From Chitinophagales bacterium (GTDB lineage: Bacteria > Bacteroidota > Bacteroidia > Chitinophagales > UBA2359), in assembly GCA_041392475.1 (NCBI GenBank), contig JAWKLZ010000001.1, positions 682,001 through 746,000 on the forward strand: a DNA stretch of 64,000 nt, read 5' to 3'. Numbering within the stretch: the first letter of the stretch is position 1; each line of letters starts with the position of its first letter. Under the pieces are notes generated by a model, which did no database searches, had not been told where the DNA came from, and was given only the letters and a program-made list of their open reading frames with translations. The position numbers and the translations under genes are program-made. Below, piece after piece: positions 54,918 to 63,999 of this stretch.

Positions 54918-55522
54918 TTGGTAATGTTTAAATGATTTTGATAAAGTGTGTTATTAGAAAGATGATTTTAATATTGCTTCATTCTTTACCACAGTTTTTT
55001 GCTGTAAAAAATGCAGTATTTTTTAAGTATAAGGTAGTGATTTCATATTAAGCAAATTATAATGGTGTAAACAGTGACAGGGAATGAAATCGTTATTTTA
55101 AAAAATAGATTATTTAATATTGTTGTTATGAAAGATTTCGTCTCAAGCTTTTTGTTTTTCAAATTTAGTTTGAGATAAATATGTGTGAGTTATTGGATAT
55201 TGAGTGAAAACAGATAAAGTTAAATGTACTTCAACTTCAATTATTTACCTGTTATTTATTGTTGAAACTTGATTGCAGTGCACACAAAGTTTTGAGCATG
55301 TACTTCAAACTTGAAGCTTCACTAAAAGGAGGGTTGCAAAAACATAATTAATGCAATTTAACGATTTAATTGCTGCTTTGCAAATAAAAAGATGTTTAGC
55401 AGAAAAGAAAAATTAACTTCATGCAACTGATTAAAGGCTAAAGATATTAAACAATTCCTGCTGAAAGTTTTTACTTTTGGGATAGGTAAAATTTAGTTTC
55501 ATCCCAAAATAGCTGAAAGAAC
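54918..55522. other. 605-bp intergenic region between divergent genes
   Basis: No convincing coding frame was found. AT-rich sequence with a promoter-like region at the right end (TACTTTTG and an inverted repeat at 55472-55509). The left end should hold the promoter of the propeller protease, but neither ECF-like 7-mer is present there. Possible small RNA was considered; no hairpin with a T-run was found. Confidence 0.5.
55472..55509. promoter_or_regulatory. Promoter box overlapped by an inverted repeat
   Basis: TACTTTTG (55472-55479) matches the -7 consensus TAnnTTTG. TTTTGGGAT (55475-55483) and ATCCCAAAA (55501-55509) form exact nine-base arms. The left arm overlaps the -7 box, 43 bp upstream of the DinB gene, so a protein bound here would block it. 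Confidence 0.55.
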
Positions 55523-56041
55523 ATGAACAATGCTGAGAGAACTTACCTACTTGGTCTTTTGAAAGAAAGCGAAGGAGAGTTAATTACTACATTGCAGGAT
55601 GTAAGTGAAGAATCATTTCATTCAAAACCTTCTGATGAACAATGGTCTATGTCGGAAATTGTAGAACATCTTGTCATGATAGATACAGGGGTACTTAGCA
55701 GCATTCAAAAACATGCTTCAAAAGTACAGGATGCTGCGCTTGAAAATTGGGAGAATGAACACCTTGTGAAAATCGTTACCACAAGAGGACGAAAAGTAAA
55801 CGCACCCGATTTTTTTGTGCCACAAGGAAGGTTCACCACCAAAGCAGAAGCCATTGCAGCCTATCGCACTATCCGCTCAAAAATAGACGATTTTGTAACT
55901 ACAACCGAGTTGCCTTTAGAAAAAATCGCTTTCAACCACATGACATTAGGCATGTTGAATGTAAAAAACTGGATAGCATTTGTAGCAGGGCATTGCAAAC
56001 GCCATACTCAACAAATAGAAGAGTTGAAGACCTCCTGTTAA
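55523..56041 (+). CDS. DinB-family (metal-dependent) protein
   Basis: A 172-residue four-helix-bundle protein of the DinB/YfiT superfamily. Metal-ligand His positions are in MSEIVEHLVMI (His around 50) and GHCKRHTQQIEE near the C-terminus. Such proteins are thiol- or metal-dependent transferases; no specific substrate can be named. It is followed by an oxygenase gene after 80 bp. Confidence 0.85.
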   Translation: MNNAERTYLLGLLKESEGELITTLQDVSEESFHSKPSDEQWSMSEIVEHLVMIDTGVLSSIQKHASKVQDAALENWENEHLVKIVTTRGRKVNAPDFFVPQGRFTTKAEAIAAYRTIRSKIDDFVTTTELPLEKIAFNHMTLGMLNVKNWIAFVAGHCKRHTQQIEELKTSC

Positions 56042-56121
56042 AATCTAAACTGATTCTTTAAACCCAAACCTTGTCTTGAATATTAGCGGAATTCACTAAT
56101 CAACTACAAACAAAAATACAT

Positions 56122-57573
56122 ATGACACTACAGCATGTAGATGTACTAATAGTAGGAGCTGGACTTTCGGGCATTGGAGCAGCGCACCACCTACAGGAAC
56201 ATTGTCCCGAGCGAACTTACGCCATTTTGGAGGCACGAGATGTAATGGGCGGAACATGGGATTTGTTTCGCTACCCAGGCATTCGCTCTGATTCTGATAT
56301 GTTTACATTAGGTTATTCTTTTCGTCCGTGGGAAGAAGCAAAAGCAATTGCAGATGGGCCTTCCATATTGCAGTATATTCAAGATACCGCAAAGGATGGA
56401 GGTATTGACCAAAAAATCCGCTACAAACACAAAGTCACCTTTGCTGCATGGTCTTCTGAAACAGCTCGATGGACAGTATCTGTTGAAAGAACAGATACCC
56501 ATGAAAAAGTGGAATTTAGCTGCAATTTTTTGTTTATGTGCAGTGGTTATTATGACTACGAAGCAGGTTTCACACCTGAATTTAAAGGTCGAGACCGCTT
56601 CAAAGGGCGCATTGTACATCCTCAAAAATGGACCTCCGATATTGACTACACCCACAAAAAAGTGGTGGTCATTGGAAGTGGCGCAACGGCTGTCACCTTG
56701 GTTCCTGAACTTGCCAAAAAAGCCGCAAAAGTCACCATGTTGCAGCGATCGCCTACCTATATCACATCTGCCCCCTCTAAAGATTTTATCGCCAATGGTT
56801 TGCGCCGTGTGCTTCCTTCAAAAATTGCCTATGCTATCACCCGATGGAAAAATATTCTTTTGGGGATGCTTTTCTTCAAATTGGCCCGTAGCAAGCCCAA
56901 TTTTGTGAGAAATCTATTTGTGAAAAATGCCAAAAAAGAACTTGGAGAGGATTTTGAAGTAGAAAAGCACTTCAAACCCAGCTATAATCCCTGGGACCAA
57001 AGGGTGTGTTTGGCTCCTGATAGTGACATTTTTGAGTCCTTCAAATCGGGAAAAGCACAAATTGTGACGGATCAAATTGAAACTTTTACCGAAAATGGCA
57101 TACAACTGAAATCGGGCGAAACAATTGAAGCAGATTTAATCGTCACTGCAACGGGACTTCAAATGAAAGTACTCAGCAATATCCAACTTACTGTAGATGG
57201 CAAATCCATTCAATCATCTAATCTTTTTTGTTATAGGGGGATGATGTTTAGTGACTTACCAAATTTTGTAATGTTTTTTGGTTACACCAATGCCTCTTGG
57301 ACCTTGAAATCGGATTTGACCAGTGAATATGTTTGTCGCCTCCTCAACTACATGAAAAAAAAGAATGTCCAACAATGTACTCCCCGTCTGAAAGGCAGTG
57401 ATATCATTGAAGTGCCTTTTTTGGACTTCAATTCGGGCTATGTTCTTCGTGCAAGAGACCAACTCCCCAAACAAGGCTCAAAAACTCCGTGGAGGGTACA
57501 CCAAAATTATGTTTTGGACATCTTCAATTTCAAATACAGCAGTTTTGAAGATGAGGTGTTGGAGTTTAGATAA
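56122..57573 (+). CDS. Flavin monooxygenase, Baeyer-Villiger type
   Basis: A 483-residue FAD/NADPH monooxygenase. FAD Rossmann motif GAGLSGIGAA, the Baeyer-Villiger fingerprint FKGRIVHPQKW, NADPH motif VIGSGATAVTLVPELA and the ATG-type motif IVTATGLQ are present. It inserts oxygen next to a carbonyl or oxidises N/S atoms; substrate unknown. It follows the DinB gene. Confidence 0.92.
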   Translation: MTLQHVDVLIVGAGLSGIGAAHHLQEHCPERTYAILEARDVMGGTWDLFRYPGIRSDSDMFTLGYSFRPWEEAKAIADGPSILQYIQDTAKDGGIDQKIRYKHKVTFAAWSSETARWTVSVERTDTHEKVEFSCNFLFMCSGYYDYEAGFTPEFKGRDRFKGRIVHPQKWTSDIDYTHKKVVVIGSGATAVTLVPELAKKAAKVTMLQRSPTYITSAPSKDFIANGLRRVLPSKIAYAITRWKNILLGMLFFKLARSKPNFVRNLFVKNAKKELGEDFEVEKHFKPSYNPWDQRVCLAPDSDIFESFKSGKAQIVTDQIETFTENGIQLKSGETIEADLIVTATGLQMKVLSNIQLTVDGKSIQSSNLFCYRGMMFSDLPNFVMFFGYTNASWTLKSDLTSEYVCRLLNYMKKKNVQQCTPRLKGSDIIEVPFLDFNSGYVLRARDQLPKQGSKTPWRVHQNYVLDIFNFKYSSFEDEVLEFR

Positions 57574-57596
57574 ATACAAGTTTTCTCAATAAAAAG

Positions 57597-57636
57597 AAAC
57601 CCATCCTAACTTGATGTTAAGATGGGTTTTATTTTG
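57597..57636. terminator. Bidirectional terminator
   Basis: AAACCCATC (57597-57605) and GATGGGTTT (57621-57629) form a nine-base stem that extends by TAAC/GTTA after one mismatch. T-rich DNA follows on the plus side and A/T-rich on the other. It separates the monooxygenase gene from the convergent poly-Ile/Lys gene. Confidence 0.85.
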
Positions 57637-57676
57637 CTTCAATCTTATTTCTTACATATTTGAGAGTGCTTCAATG

Positions 57677-58222
57677 TTAATCTTGGATTTCAAAATTTCC
57701 CATTTTGTTTACATTCATTTCTACTCTTATAGCTTTCAATCCCAAAGGTCGTTCACTTCCCAATTTCAAAGATACATCCTTAGATAATTTGAAACTTGGT
57801 GGAAATCCGTACTCGCTGTTTGCATGAACACCCTTCAAAGGCATGATGAAGAATTCTTTACCATCTCTTGTTGCTTCTGCCAATACTTCATTTTCCTTTA
57901 ATTGTGTTTTCAAACCCTGCTCCGCAATCCTTGTTCCGACTACTTCAACTACTCCTTTTTTCTTTTTCTTGATAATGATGATAATGATGATTTTAATTTT
58001 GATACCCATTGCTTCGGGGCTATAAAAATTGGGTGAAAGAGGAGCAAAAGGACTGGCTGCATCTGCAAAATCACTGTCCATTGCAGATTGAATGTCTGTA
58101 AGGTTTTGAGTGAATACGGCATCTGTTGTATGAGCCGATACATTGCTTATAGATAAAGTAGTAAGAACTAAAACTGCAATAAAAGCGAATACTTGATTGA
58201 AAATGCTTCTTAAATTTGTCAT
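57677..58222 (-). CDS. Secreted poly-Ile/poly-Lys protein, copy 1
   Basis: Not recognised. A 181-residue protein with a signal peptide (residues 1-30, to NVSA). After a Ser/Pro-rich stretch with SPFAPLSPNFYS, residues 74-89 read IKIKIIIIIIIKKKKK: Ile and Lys runs written with mixed codons (ATC/ATT; AAG/AAA), so it is selected protein sequence, not slippage. The C-terminal 90 residues are a beta-rich domain (LKTQLKENEVLAEATRDGKEFFI) ending in NFEIQD. A paralogue lies next to it. A membrane-active or secretion-related segment is possible; no function can be assigned. Confidence 0.85.
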   Translation of the reverse strand: MTNLRSIFNQVFAFIAVLVLTTLSISNVSAHTTDAVFTQNLTDIQSAMDSDFADAASPFAPLSPNFYSPEAMGIKIKIIIIIIIKKKKKGVVEVVGTRIAEQGLKTQLKENEVLAEATRDGKEFFIMPLKGVHANSEYGFPPSFKLSKDVSLKLGSERPLGLKAIRVEMNVNKMGNFEIQD

Positions 58223-58329
58223 GATATAAGGTATTTAAAGTTTTAAAAAAAAATGTTTTCTTTTCTGTGCCAACTTGGTAATGCTTTCTTTTTATTTATT
58301 GAAGTACTACGTTCGTTGTTTCGTCCATT

Positions 58330-58359
58330 TTAGACGCATGGAATTCTGACTTTGGAAAA
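58330..58359 (-). promoter_or_regulatory. Promoter-like pair upstream of poly-Ile/Lys copy 1
   Basis: CGTCTAA (58330-58336) and, 16 bp farther upstream, TTTTCCA (58353-58359, minus strand). The same pair with the same spacing is upstream of copy 2 (59044-59073). CGTCTAA equals the -10-like element of the toxin and astacin promoters, but the -35-like element differs. Confidence 0.35.
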
Positions 58360-58383
58360 AAGAGTGAGAAAAAATAAAAATTA

Positions 58384-58935
58384 TTAATCTTGAATCTCAA
58401 AGTTGCCCAAACTATTCACTCTGATATCTTTCATAGTTGCCTTTAATCCGAATGGCTCTTTGCTACCCAACTTCAAGGAAACTTCTTTGCTTACTTTGAA
58501 GCCTTGTGGAACCATTAAAATACTATTGGCAAGTTCTCCTTTGAGTGGTCGCATCAAAAAGCTGTTCCCTTCTCTCGATACTTCCAATAGAATTTCATTG
58601 GAGGCTAATTCTGTGGTTTTGCTTTCTTGTGGTACTCTTATTCCAACTGCTTCAACTACGCCTTTTTTCTTTTTCTTGACAATGATGATAATTTTGATTT
58701 TTATCTTGATACCCATTGAGGCAGCACTGTAAATGTTGGGATTCAAAGGAGCAAAAGGGCTTGCAGTTTCAGTGAAATCGTTTTCTACTGCAAATTGTAC
58801 GTCTGTTTGATTGTAAGTGAAATCAACATCTGTATTTGAAGTGTGAGCCGATACATTGCTGATAGATAATGTGGTCAAAACGAAAAGAGCAATTAATGCG
58901 AATAATTGGTTGAAAATACTTTTTGAATTTGTCAT
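58384..58935 (-). CDS. Secreted poly-Ile/poly-Lys protein, copy 2
   Basis: Paralogue of the preceding gene (183 residues): same signal peptide (MTN..SIFNQ), same SPFAPLNPNIYS motif, same GIKIKIKIIIIVKKKKKGVVE segment, and same end (LGNFEIQD). The middle differs more (RVPQESKTTELASNE). The upstream 150 bp are also similar to those of copy 1, so promoter and gene were duplicated together. Most likely transcribed from its own promoter. Confidence 0.85.
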   Translation of the reverse strand: MTNSKSIFNQLFALIALFVLTTLSISNVSAHTSNTDVDFTYNQTDVQFAVENDFTETASPFAPLNPNIYSAASMGIKIKIKIIIIVKKKKKGVVEAVGIRVPQESKTTELASNEILLEVSREGNSFLMRPLKGELANSILMVPQGFKVSKEVSLKLGSKEPFGLKATMKDIRVNSLGNFEIQD

Positions 58936-59043
58936 GATAAGAGGTATTTAAGTTTTTTAAAAAATTATTTTTTCTTGTTTGTGCCAACTTAGTAATGCTT
59001 TCTTTTTATTTGTTGAAGTGTTACTGTCGTTGTTTCGCCCATT

Positions 59044-59073
59044 TTAGACGCATAGGTTTTTCGGTTTGGAAAA
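59044..59073 (-). promoter_or_regulatory. Promoter-like pair upstream of poly-Ile/Lys copy 2
   Basis: CGTCTAA (59044-59050) and TTTTCCA (59067-59073) on the minus strand with a 16-bp spacer, as in copy 1. The match between the two may only reflect recent duplication. Confidence 0.35.
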
Positions 59074-59122
59074 AATTGTGAAAAAAAATAACAGATTAAG
59101 AGGATAACACAGATAACGCTGA

Positions 59123-59130
59123 TAATTTTG
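59123..59130 (+). promoter_or_regulatory. -7 box for the GH3-like gene
   Basis: TAATTTTG matches TAnnTTTG, 22 bp upstream of the ATG at 59153. No -33 element is obvious. Confidence 0.4.
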
Positions 59131-59152
59131 AACCTTTAAACGTTAAAATATC

Positions 59153-60652
59153 ATGAGCCTAAAATCTTCAATAGCCAAAAAATGGGCAGCTTATACGGTA
59201 CAAAAAACCGAGAAAGAAAGTCGACAAGCGATTGTCTGTCAGCAGCAAGTATTGACCAACTTGGTCAAAACGACTGCGAATAAAACCGTCTTTGCCAAAG
59301 ACCATCACTTCAATGACATACATACCTATTCCGAATTCAAACAAGCCGTTCCTTTACGGGATTATGAAGCCTTGAATCCTTATATTCAACGGGTTATTGA
59401 AGGAGAGAAAGATGTATTGTGGAAAGGAAAACCACTTTATTTCGCCAAAACTTCGGGGACAACTTCTGGCACAAAATATATTCCTGTCACCCAATCATCT
59501 ATACCGAATCATATTGTATCGACTCGAACGATGCTGCTACATTATATACACCATACCCAAATTTCGGAAACCTTCACCAGCCGCAAAATGGTGTTTTTAT
59601 CGGGTAGTCCAGCACTGACCGACAAAAATGGCATCAAAATCGGGCGTTTGTCAGGTATCGTAAACCATCACATTCCCAATTATTTGCAGAAAAACAAGAT
59701 TCCTGATTACGAGATGAATTGTATTGAAGATTGGGAAGAAAAATTGGAGGCGATTATTGAAGAAGTGCTGCAACAGAATATGTCTATGGTCAGCGGGATT
59801 CCGCCGTGGATGTTGATGTTTTTTGAGCGATTGCAGCAAAAGAGTGGCAAAAAGGCAAAAGAATTGTTTCCCGATTTTCGGCTGATGGTGCATGGTGGTG
59901 TAAATTATGCACCTTACCAAGCTAAAATGGAGGCAACGATTGGAGGGAAAATTGATACACTTGAATTGTATGCAGCTTCGGAGGGTTTGATAGCTTACCA
60001 AAACGATTACCGAGAAGAAGGACTTTTATTGACTGTTAACTCGGGCATTTTTTATGAGTTTGTTCCTACCAACGAAATTTTTGCAGAAAATCCTACAAGA
60101 TTGAGTATCAAAGAAGTGAAAGTAGGTGTGAATTATGCTATTATCGTCAACAACAATGCTGGACTGTGGGGGTATATTTTGGGCGATACAGTGCGCTTTA
60201 TTTCTGTGCAGCCACCAAAGTTGGTGGTGACGGGTCGTGTCAAACATTTTATTTCGGCTTTTGGAGAGCATGTGATTGGGAAGGAAATTGAGACAGCATT
60301 GAAGGAAGCGGTTGAAGAATCAGATGCTTTGGTGAACGATTTTACTGTTGCGCCCAAAATAAACACCGTTGAAGAAACGCCTTTTCACGAGTGGTATATT
60401 GAGTTTGAGCAGTTACCGAATGATTTGTCTGTTTTTGCTGCAAAGATAGATGCCTCTTTGGTGCGGCAAAACAGCTACTATGCGGATTTGATTCGAGGGC
60501 GGATTTTGCAACCTTTGAAGATTATTGCAGTCCAAAAGGGCGTTTTCAAGGCCTATCAAAAATCTATTGGCAAGTTGGGTGGACAAAACAAACTGCCACA
60601 TTTATCGAATGATCGAAAATTGGTAGAAGCATTAAAAAAGTTTAATGTTTAG
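59153..60652 (+). CDS. GH3 auxin-responsive-promoter family protein
   Basis: A 499-residue adenylate-forming enzyme of the GH3 type. The ATP motif is KTSGTTSGTKYIPVT; VHGGVNYAPY and LYAASEGLIAYQ line the acyl site; DTVRFISVQPPKLVVTGRVKHFISAFGEHV is the hinge region. Plant GH3 enzymes conjugate acids to amino acids; bacterial relatives are of unknown substrate. The gene stands alone before the rseP operon. Confidence 0.9.
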   Translation: MSLKSSIAKKWAAYTVQKTEKESRQAIVCQQQVLTNLVKTTANKTVFAKDHHFNDIHTYSEFKQAVPLRDYEALNPYIQRVIEGEKDVLWKGKPLYFAKTSGTTSGTKYIPVTQSSIPNHIVSTRTMLLHYIHHTQISETFTSRKMVFLSGSPALTDKNGIKIGRLSGIVNHHIPNYLQKNKIPDYEMNCIEDWEEKLEAIIEEVLQQNMSMVSGIPPWMLMFFERLQQKSGKKAKELFPDFRLMVHGGVNYAPYQAKMEATIGGKIDTLELYAASEGLIAYQNDYREEGLLLTVNSGIFYEFVPTNEIFAENPTRLSIKEVKVGVNYAIIVNNNAGLWGYILGDTVRFISVQPPKLVVTGRVKHFISAFGEHVIGKEIETALKEAVEESDALVNDFTVAPKINTVEETPFHEWYIEFEQLPNDLSVFAAKIDASLVRQNSYYADLIRGRILQPLKIIAVQKGVFKAYQKSIGKLGGQNKLPHLSNDRKLVEALKKFNV

Positions 60653-60703
60653 GGATTTACAACGGTTTGGAAACATTCGCTTCCTGTTCCCTGTTAAAAA
60701 CAC

Positions 60704-60711
60704 TAACTTTG
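60704..60711 (+). promoter_or_regulatory. -7 box for the rseP operon
   Basis: TAACTTTG matches TAnnTTTG exactly, 43 bp upstream of the rseP start at 60755. Confidence 0.5.
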
Positions 60712-60754
60712 CATTTTAGTAAGATAAAAATTTAAAAACGAATCAATAAATAGT

Positions 60755-62074
60755 ATGGGTACAATTGTCATGGCTACGCAGCTAATTGCAGGATTATCAC
60801 TTCTGGTATTTGTGCATGAATTAGGGCATTTTATGGCTGCAAAAGCTTTTGGGATGAGAGTCAATAAGTTCTATATTTTCTTCGATGCTTGGGACAAGAA
60901 GATATGGTCCAAACAAATTGGAGATACAGAATATGGTATCGGTTGGTTGCCTTTGGGGGGATATGTGCAGATTGCAGGGATGATTGACGAAACACAAGAT
61001 GCCAAAGATTTGTCGCCAGAACCCGAAGAGTGGGAATTTAGAGCCAAACCAGCATGGCAGCGTTTTATTGTGATGATTGGCGGTATTGTGATGAATGTGA
61101 TTACAGGAATTTTGATTTTTGCGATGTACCTTCACGTTTTCAAAACTGAATATTTGCCTGTCAGTGAACTGAATAAACACGGTGTGTATGCCTACGAGAC
61201 GGCTCAAGAGATTGGTGTGAAAACAGGTGATAAAATCATTGCTGTGAATGGAAATACACCCGAAAGATTCCGTGAGTGTGTCTCGACTAATTTATATTTG
61301 GGAAATTCGATTACAGTTCAACATGCAGATGGTCAGATAGAAGAGATTGCTTTGCCCAAAGATTTTCATAAAAATATCCGACAACCTTTTATTTCACCGA
61401 TGTATGAAGATATTTCGGTAGTTGCGATTGCACCAGATTCTGGGGCAGAACGTGGGGGAATGAAAGTGGGTGATGTGATAGAACAAGTTGGGGATACGGA
61501 AGTTAAAAATTTTCCGATTCTACAAGAAGCTTTGAAGGAATACAAAGATAATACCGTTACATTGAAAGTGAAACGGGATGGTCAGTCAGTTGTATTGCAA
61601 GCAAAAGTAGATACAGCAGGGCGATTGGGCTTTCAGCCAGATATTGAAACATCTAAAGAAAAATACGATTTTGCACCTTATGATTGGGGCAAATCCTTCC
61701 ATTACAGCTATCGAGAAGGCTATGATTTGATTGCAGCTCAAGTAGTTAGCTTTGGGATGTTGTTTTCTGGCAAATTGAAGGTGACAGAATCCTTGACGAG
61801 TCCTATTGGTATAGCGAAGATTTACGGCCCTGTTTGGGATTGGGATCGTTTTTGGTTTCTCACAGGCTTGTTGTCTTTTGTTTTGGCATTTATGAACATT
61901 TTGCCGATTCCTGCCTTAGATGGAGGTCACATGCTTTTCCTGTTATTTGAAATGGTGACAGGTAGAGCCTTGAGTGATAATTTTTTAGAAAAAGCACAGA
62001 TATTTGGTTTTGTGCTGATTATGGCATTGATGGTCTTTGCCTTTGGAATTGATATTTATAAGCTTTTCAAATAG
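60755..62074 (+). CDS. rseP: RseP-type site-2 intramembrane metalloprotease
   Basis: A 439-residue membrane protease. Zinc motif HELGH (His21, Glu22, His25) lies in the first transmembrane helix; a PDZ domain covers about 225-290 (APDSGAERGGMKVGDVI), and the third ligand motif is NILPIPALDGGH near residue 390. RseP-type enzymes cut anti-sigma factors to release ECF sigma factors and also clear signal peptides. That is of interest since an ECF-like promoter pair lies 8-10 kb away, but no anti-sigma gene is in the window. The FAD gene starts 2 bp after its stop. Confidence 0.95.
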   Translation: MGTIVMATQLIAGLSLLVFVHELGHFMAAKAFGMRVNKFYIFFDAWDKKIWSKQIGDTEYGIGWLPLGGYVQIAGMIDETQDAKDLSPEPEEWEFRAKPAWQRFIVMIGGIVMNVITGILIFAMYLHVFKTEYLPVSELNKHGVYAYETAQEIGVKTGDKIIAVNGNTPERFRECVSTNLYLGNSITVQHADGQIEEIALPKDFHKNIRQPFISPMYEDISVVAIAPDSGAERGGMKVGDVIEQVGDTEVKNFPILQEALKEYKDNTVTLKVKRDGQSVVLQAKVDTAGRLGFQPDIETSKEKYDFAPYDWGKSFHYSYREGYDLIAAQVVSFGMLFSGKLKVTESLTSPIGIAKIYGPVWDWDRFWFLTGLLSFVLAFMNILPIPALDGGHMLFLLFEMVTGRALSDNFLEKAQIFGFVLIMALMVFAFGIDIYKLFK

Positions 62075-62076
62075 TT

Positions 62077-63327
62077 ATGTCGAAATACGATGTCGCAATC
62101 ATAGGAGCAGGATTGGCAGGTTTATCCGCAGCCATTCACCTGCAAAATGAGGGTTTGAGTGTAAAAGTATTGGAAGCCTCTGATGCTGTTGGAGGTAGGG
62201 TAAGAACCGATAAAGTCGAAGGTTTTTTGTTGGATAGGGGGTTTCAAGTATTGTTAACGGCTTATCCCGAAGCACAGCGATTGTTGAACTACAACACACT
62301 TCATTTAGGAAATTTTTCGGCTGGATCATTGGTGCGATATGGGTATGAAAACTACCGCATTGCAGACCCTTTCAGAGAACCCCAAAAAATATTTGCGACC
62401 TTCAAAGCTCCCTTTGTCAATTTTGCAGATAAAATGAAAATGTTGGCTTTGCGGAACCGTCAAAAACGATTGAAGGTTTCGCAAATCTTTCACCAAAAAG
62501 AACAAACTACACTTGAGTTTCTGCAAGAATGGAATTTTTCTAACGAAATTATCCAGCATTTTTTTCGACCCTTTTTGGGAGGCATTTTTTTGGAAGAACA
62601 GCTGCAAACGTCGAGTAGAATGTTTGAATTTGTCTTCAAAATGTTCGGCGAGGGGTATGCGGCTTTACCTGCAAGTGGTATGCAAGCGATTCCCGAACAA
62701 CTGGCGAATCAGCTGGAGGATGGAGTGATTGAACTCAATAGCAAGGTAGTGGAAATCAAAGAGGGGAAAGTGGTGATTGAGGATGGGCAAACAATTGATG
62801 CCGAATGTATTATTGTTGCGACAGATGTTCATGCAGCCAAAAAATTGATACCATTAGATGATGTTCCTTCTCAAACAAACGGCACGTATTGTTTGTATTT
62901 TTCAACTCCGTGGAATCTGGTGAAAGAGCCAATTTTGATGCTCAATGGCAATCGAAATGGCTTGATTAACAATATTTGTGTGCCTAATTTGGTGCAGCCA
63001 AGTTATGCACCCGAAGGACAATCGCTTTTGTCGGTGACGGTGGTAAAGCCTACTGAATTGACCTTGAATGAACTGAGGTTGGCGGTGCAAAACGAAATAA
63101 GGGAATGGTTTGGAGAAGTGGTCATTCTTCGACACCTAAAAACGTATCACATTCCAAACGCTTTGCCTACAAAAACAACGATTGCACCTTTTGATAAAAA
63201 AGACATTCACCCTGTTGAAGACAATGTATATGTATGCGGTGATTATACGTTCAATGGGTCTATCAATGCTGCAATGCTTTCGGGTAGGCTCACTGCCGAG
63301 GTAATAATTGAAAACACTGCTAATTAA
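62077..63327 (+). CDS. FAD-dependent amine-oxidase/desaturase-like oxidoreductase
   Basis: A 416-residue flavoprotein of the protoporphyrinogen oxidase / phytoene desaturase / amine oxidase superfamily. FAD motif IIGAGLAGLSAAIHLQ and VGGRVRTDKVEGFLLDRGFQ at the start, and YVCGDYTFNGSINAAMLSGRLTAE at the end, bind FAD. It is translationally close to rseP (2-bp gap). The substrate cannot be read from the sequence. Confidence 0.9.
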   Translation: MSKYDVAIIGAGLAGLSAAIHLQNEGLSVKVLEASDAVGGRVRTDKVEGFLLDRGFQVLLTAYPEAQRLLNYNTLHLGNFSAGSLVRYGYENYRIADPFREPQKIFATFKAPFVNFADKMKMLALRNRQKRLKVSQIFHQKEQTTLEFLQEWNFSNEIIQHFFRPFLGGIFLEEQLQTSSRMFEFVFKMFGEGYAALPASGMQAIPEQLANQLEDGVIELNSKVVEIKEGKVVIEDGQTIDAECIIVATDVHAAKKLIPLDDVPSQTNGTYCLYFSTPWNLVKEPILMLNGNRNGLINNICVPNLVQPSYAPEGQSLLSVTVVKPTELTLNELRLAVQNEIREWFGEVVILRHLKTYHIPNALPTKTTIAPFDKKDIHPVEDNVYVCGDYTFNGSINAAMLSGRLTAEVIIENTAN

Positions 63328-63474
63328 AGAAAGACTCGCATAGGTTTTTAGTGGCATTTCTAAAAATTTTGAAGTTTTTTTAAGAAAGCACTGGTTTTAA
63401 AAACCTTATACCTTTGATAATAAACTTCAAAAGTTTTTTATCAATATAGTCTTCGATGAACCTAAAAAGGAGTG

Positions 63475-63999
63475 TTACACACCTAAAAAAGTACAAATCC
63501 TGTCAATATTTACATGCTGTTCGTACAATTCGATGGCATGTTTGATTTTTTGAGGAGATTTGGTGTTCAATTTAACATCCAACTTATTGATTTTTATAAC
63601 CGATTCATAGGTATCAAAATGTGTTTGAATTACAGGAATGTTGTGGCGATTCAAGAAATAAAGGTTGTCCGCCGATACAAGTGTAGATCCTGTCACTACT
63701 ACTCCTGTCAAATCGGGGGGTATATTCTTGTAACTCCAAATGTCTTGCAGCTTTGTCAATGCAGCCGTTAATCGTTGTGTACTCACCACCAATAAATAGT
63801 TGTGATCCGTATTCAAATCATCTAAATCAATTAAAGAACCTGCAATAATGTCTTGCACCAACTCGTGCATGTAATCTTCAGCACACAAAACTTTACCTTG
63901 AATTTCGGTGGCAATAGTAGAAAGCATGGGATATGCCAAATCTTTTGCAAAAGGAACAAGGCCCAATAATTCAATTTTTTGTTTTTCGAGATAACATTG
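63475..63999 (-). CDS. DRTGG-domain (phosphotransacetylase-related) protein, 5'-truncated
   Basis: The frame is open to the right edge, so the N-terminus is outside the window; an internal TTG at 63966 is not the start. The visible part matches the DRTGG region of phosphate acetyltransferase N-terminal halves: LGLVPFAKDLAYPMLSTIATEI, then TAALTKLQDIW, GVVVTGSTLVSADNLYFLNRHNIPVI and THFDTYESVIKI. The protein ends after this domain without the phosphotransacetylase catalytic domain, so it is probably a stand-alone BioD-like/DRTGG regulatory protein. Confidence 0.8.
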   Translation of the reverse strand, partial: QCYLEKQKIELLGLVPFAKDLAYPMLSTIATEIQGKVLCAEDYMHELVQDIIAGSLIDLDDLNTDHNYLLVVSTQRLTAALTKLQDIWSYKNIPPDLTGVVVTGSTLVSADNLYFLNRHNIPVIQTHFDTYESVIKINKLDVKLNTKSPQKIKHAIELYEQHVNIDRICTFLGV

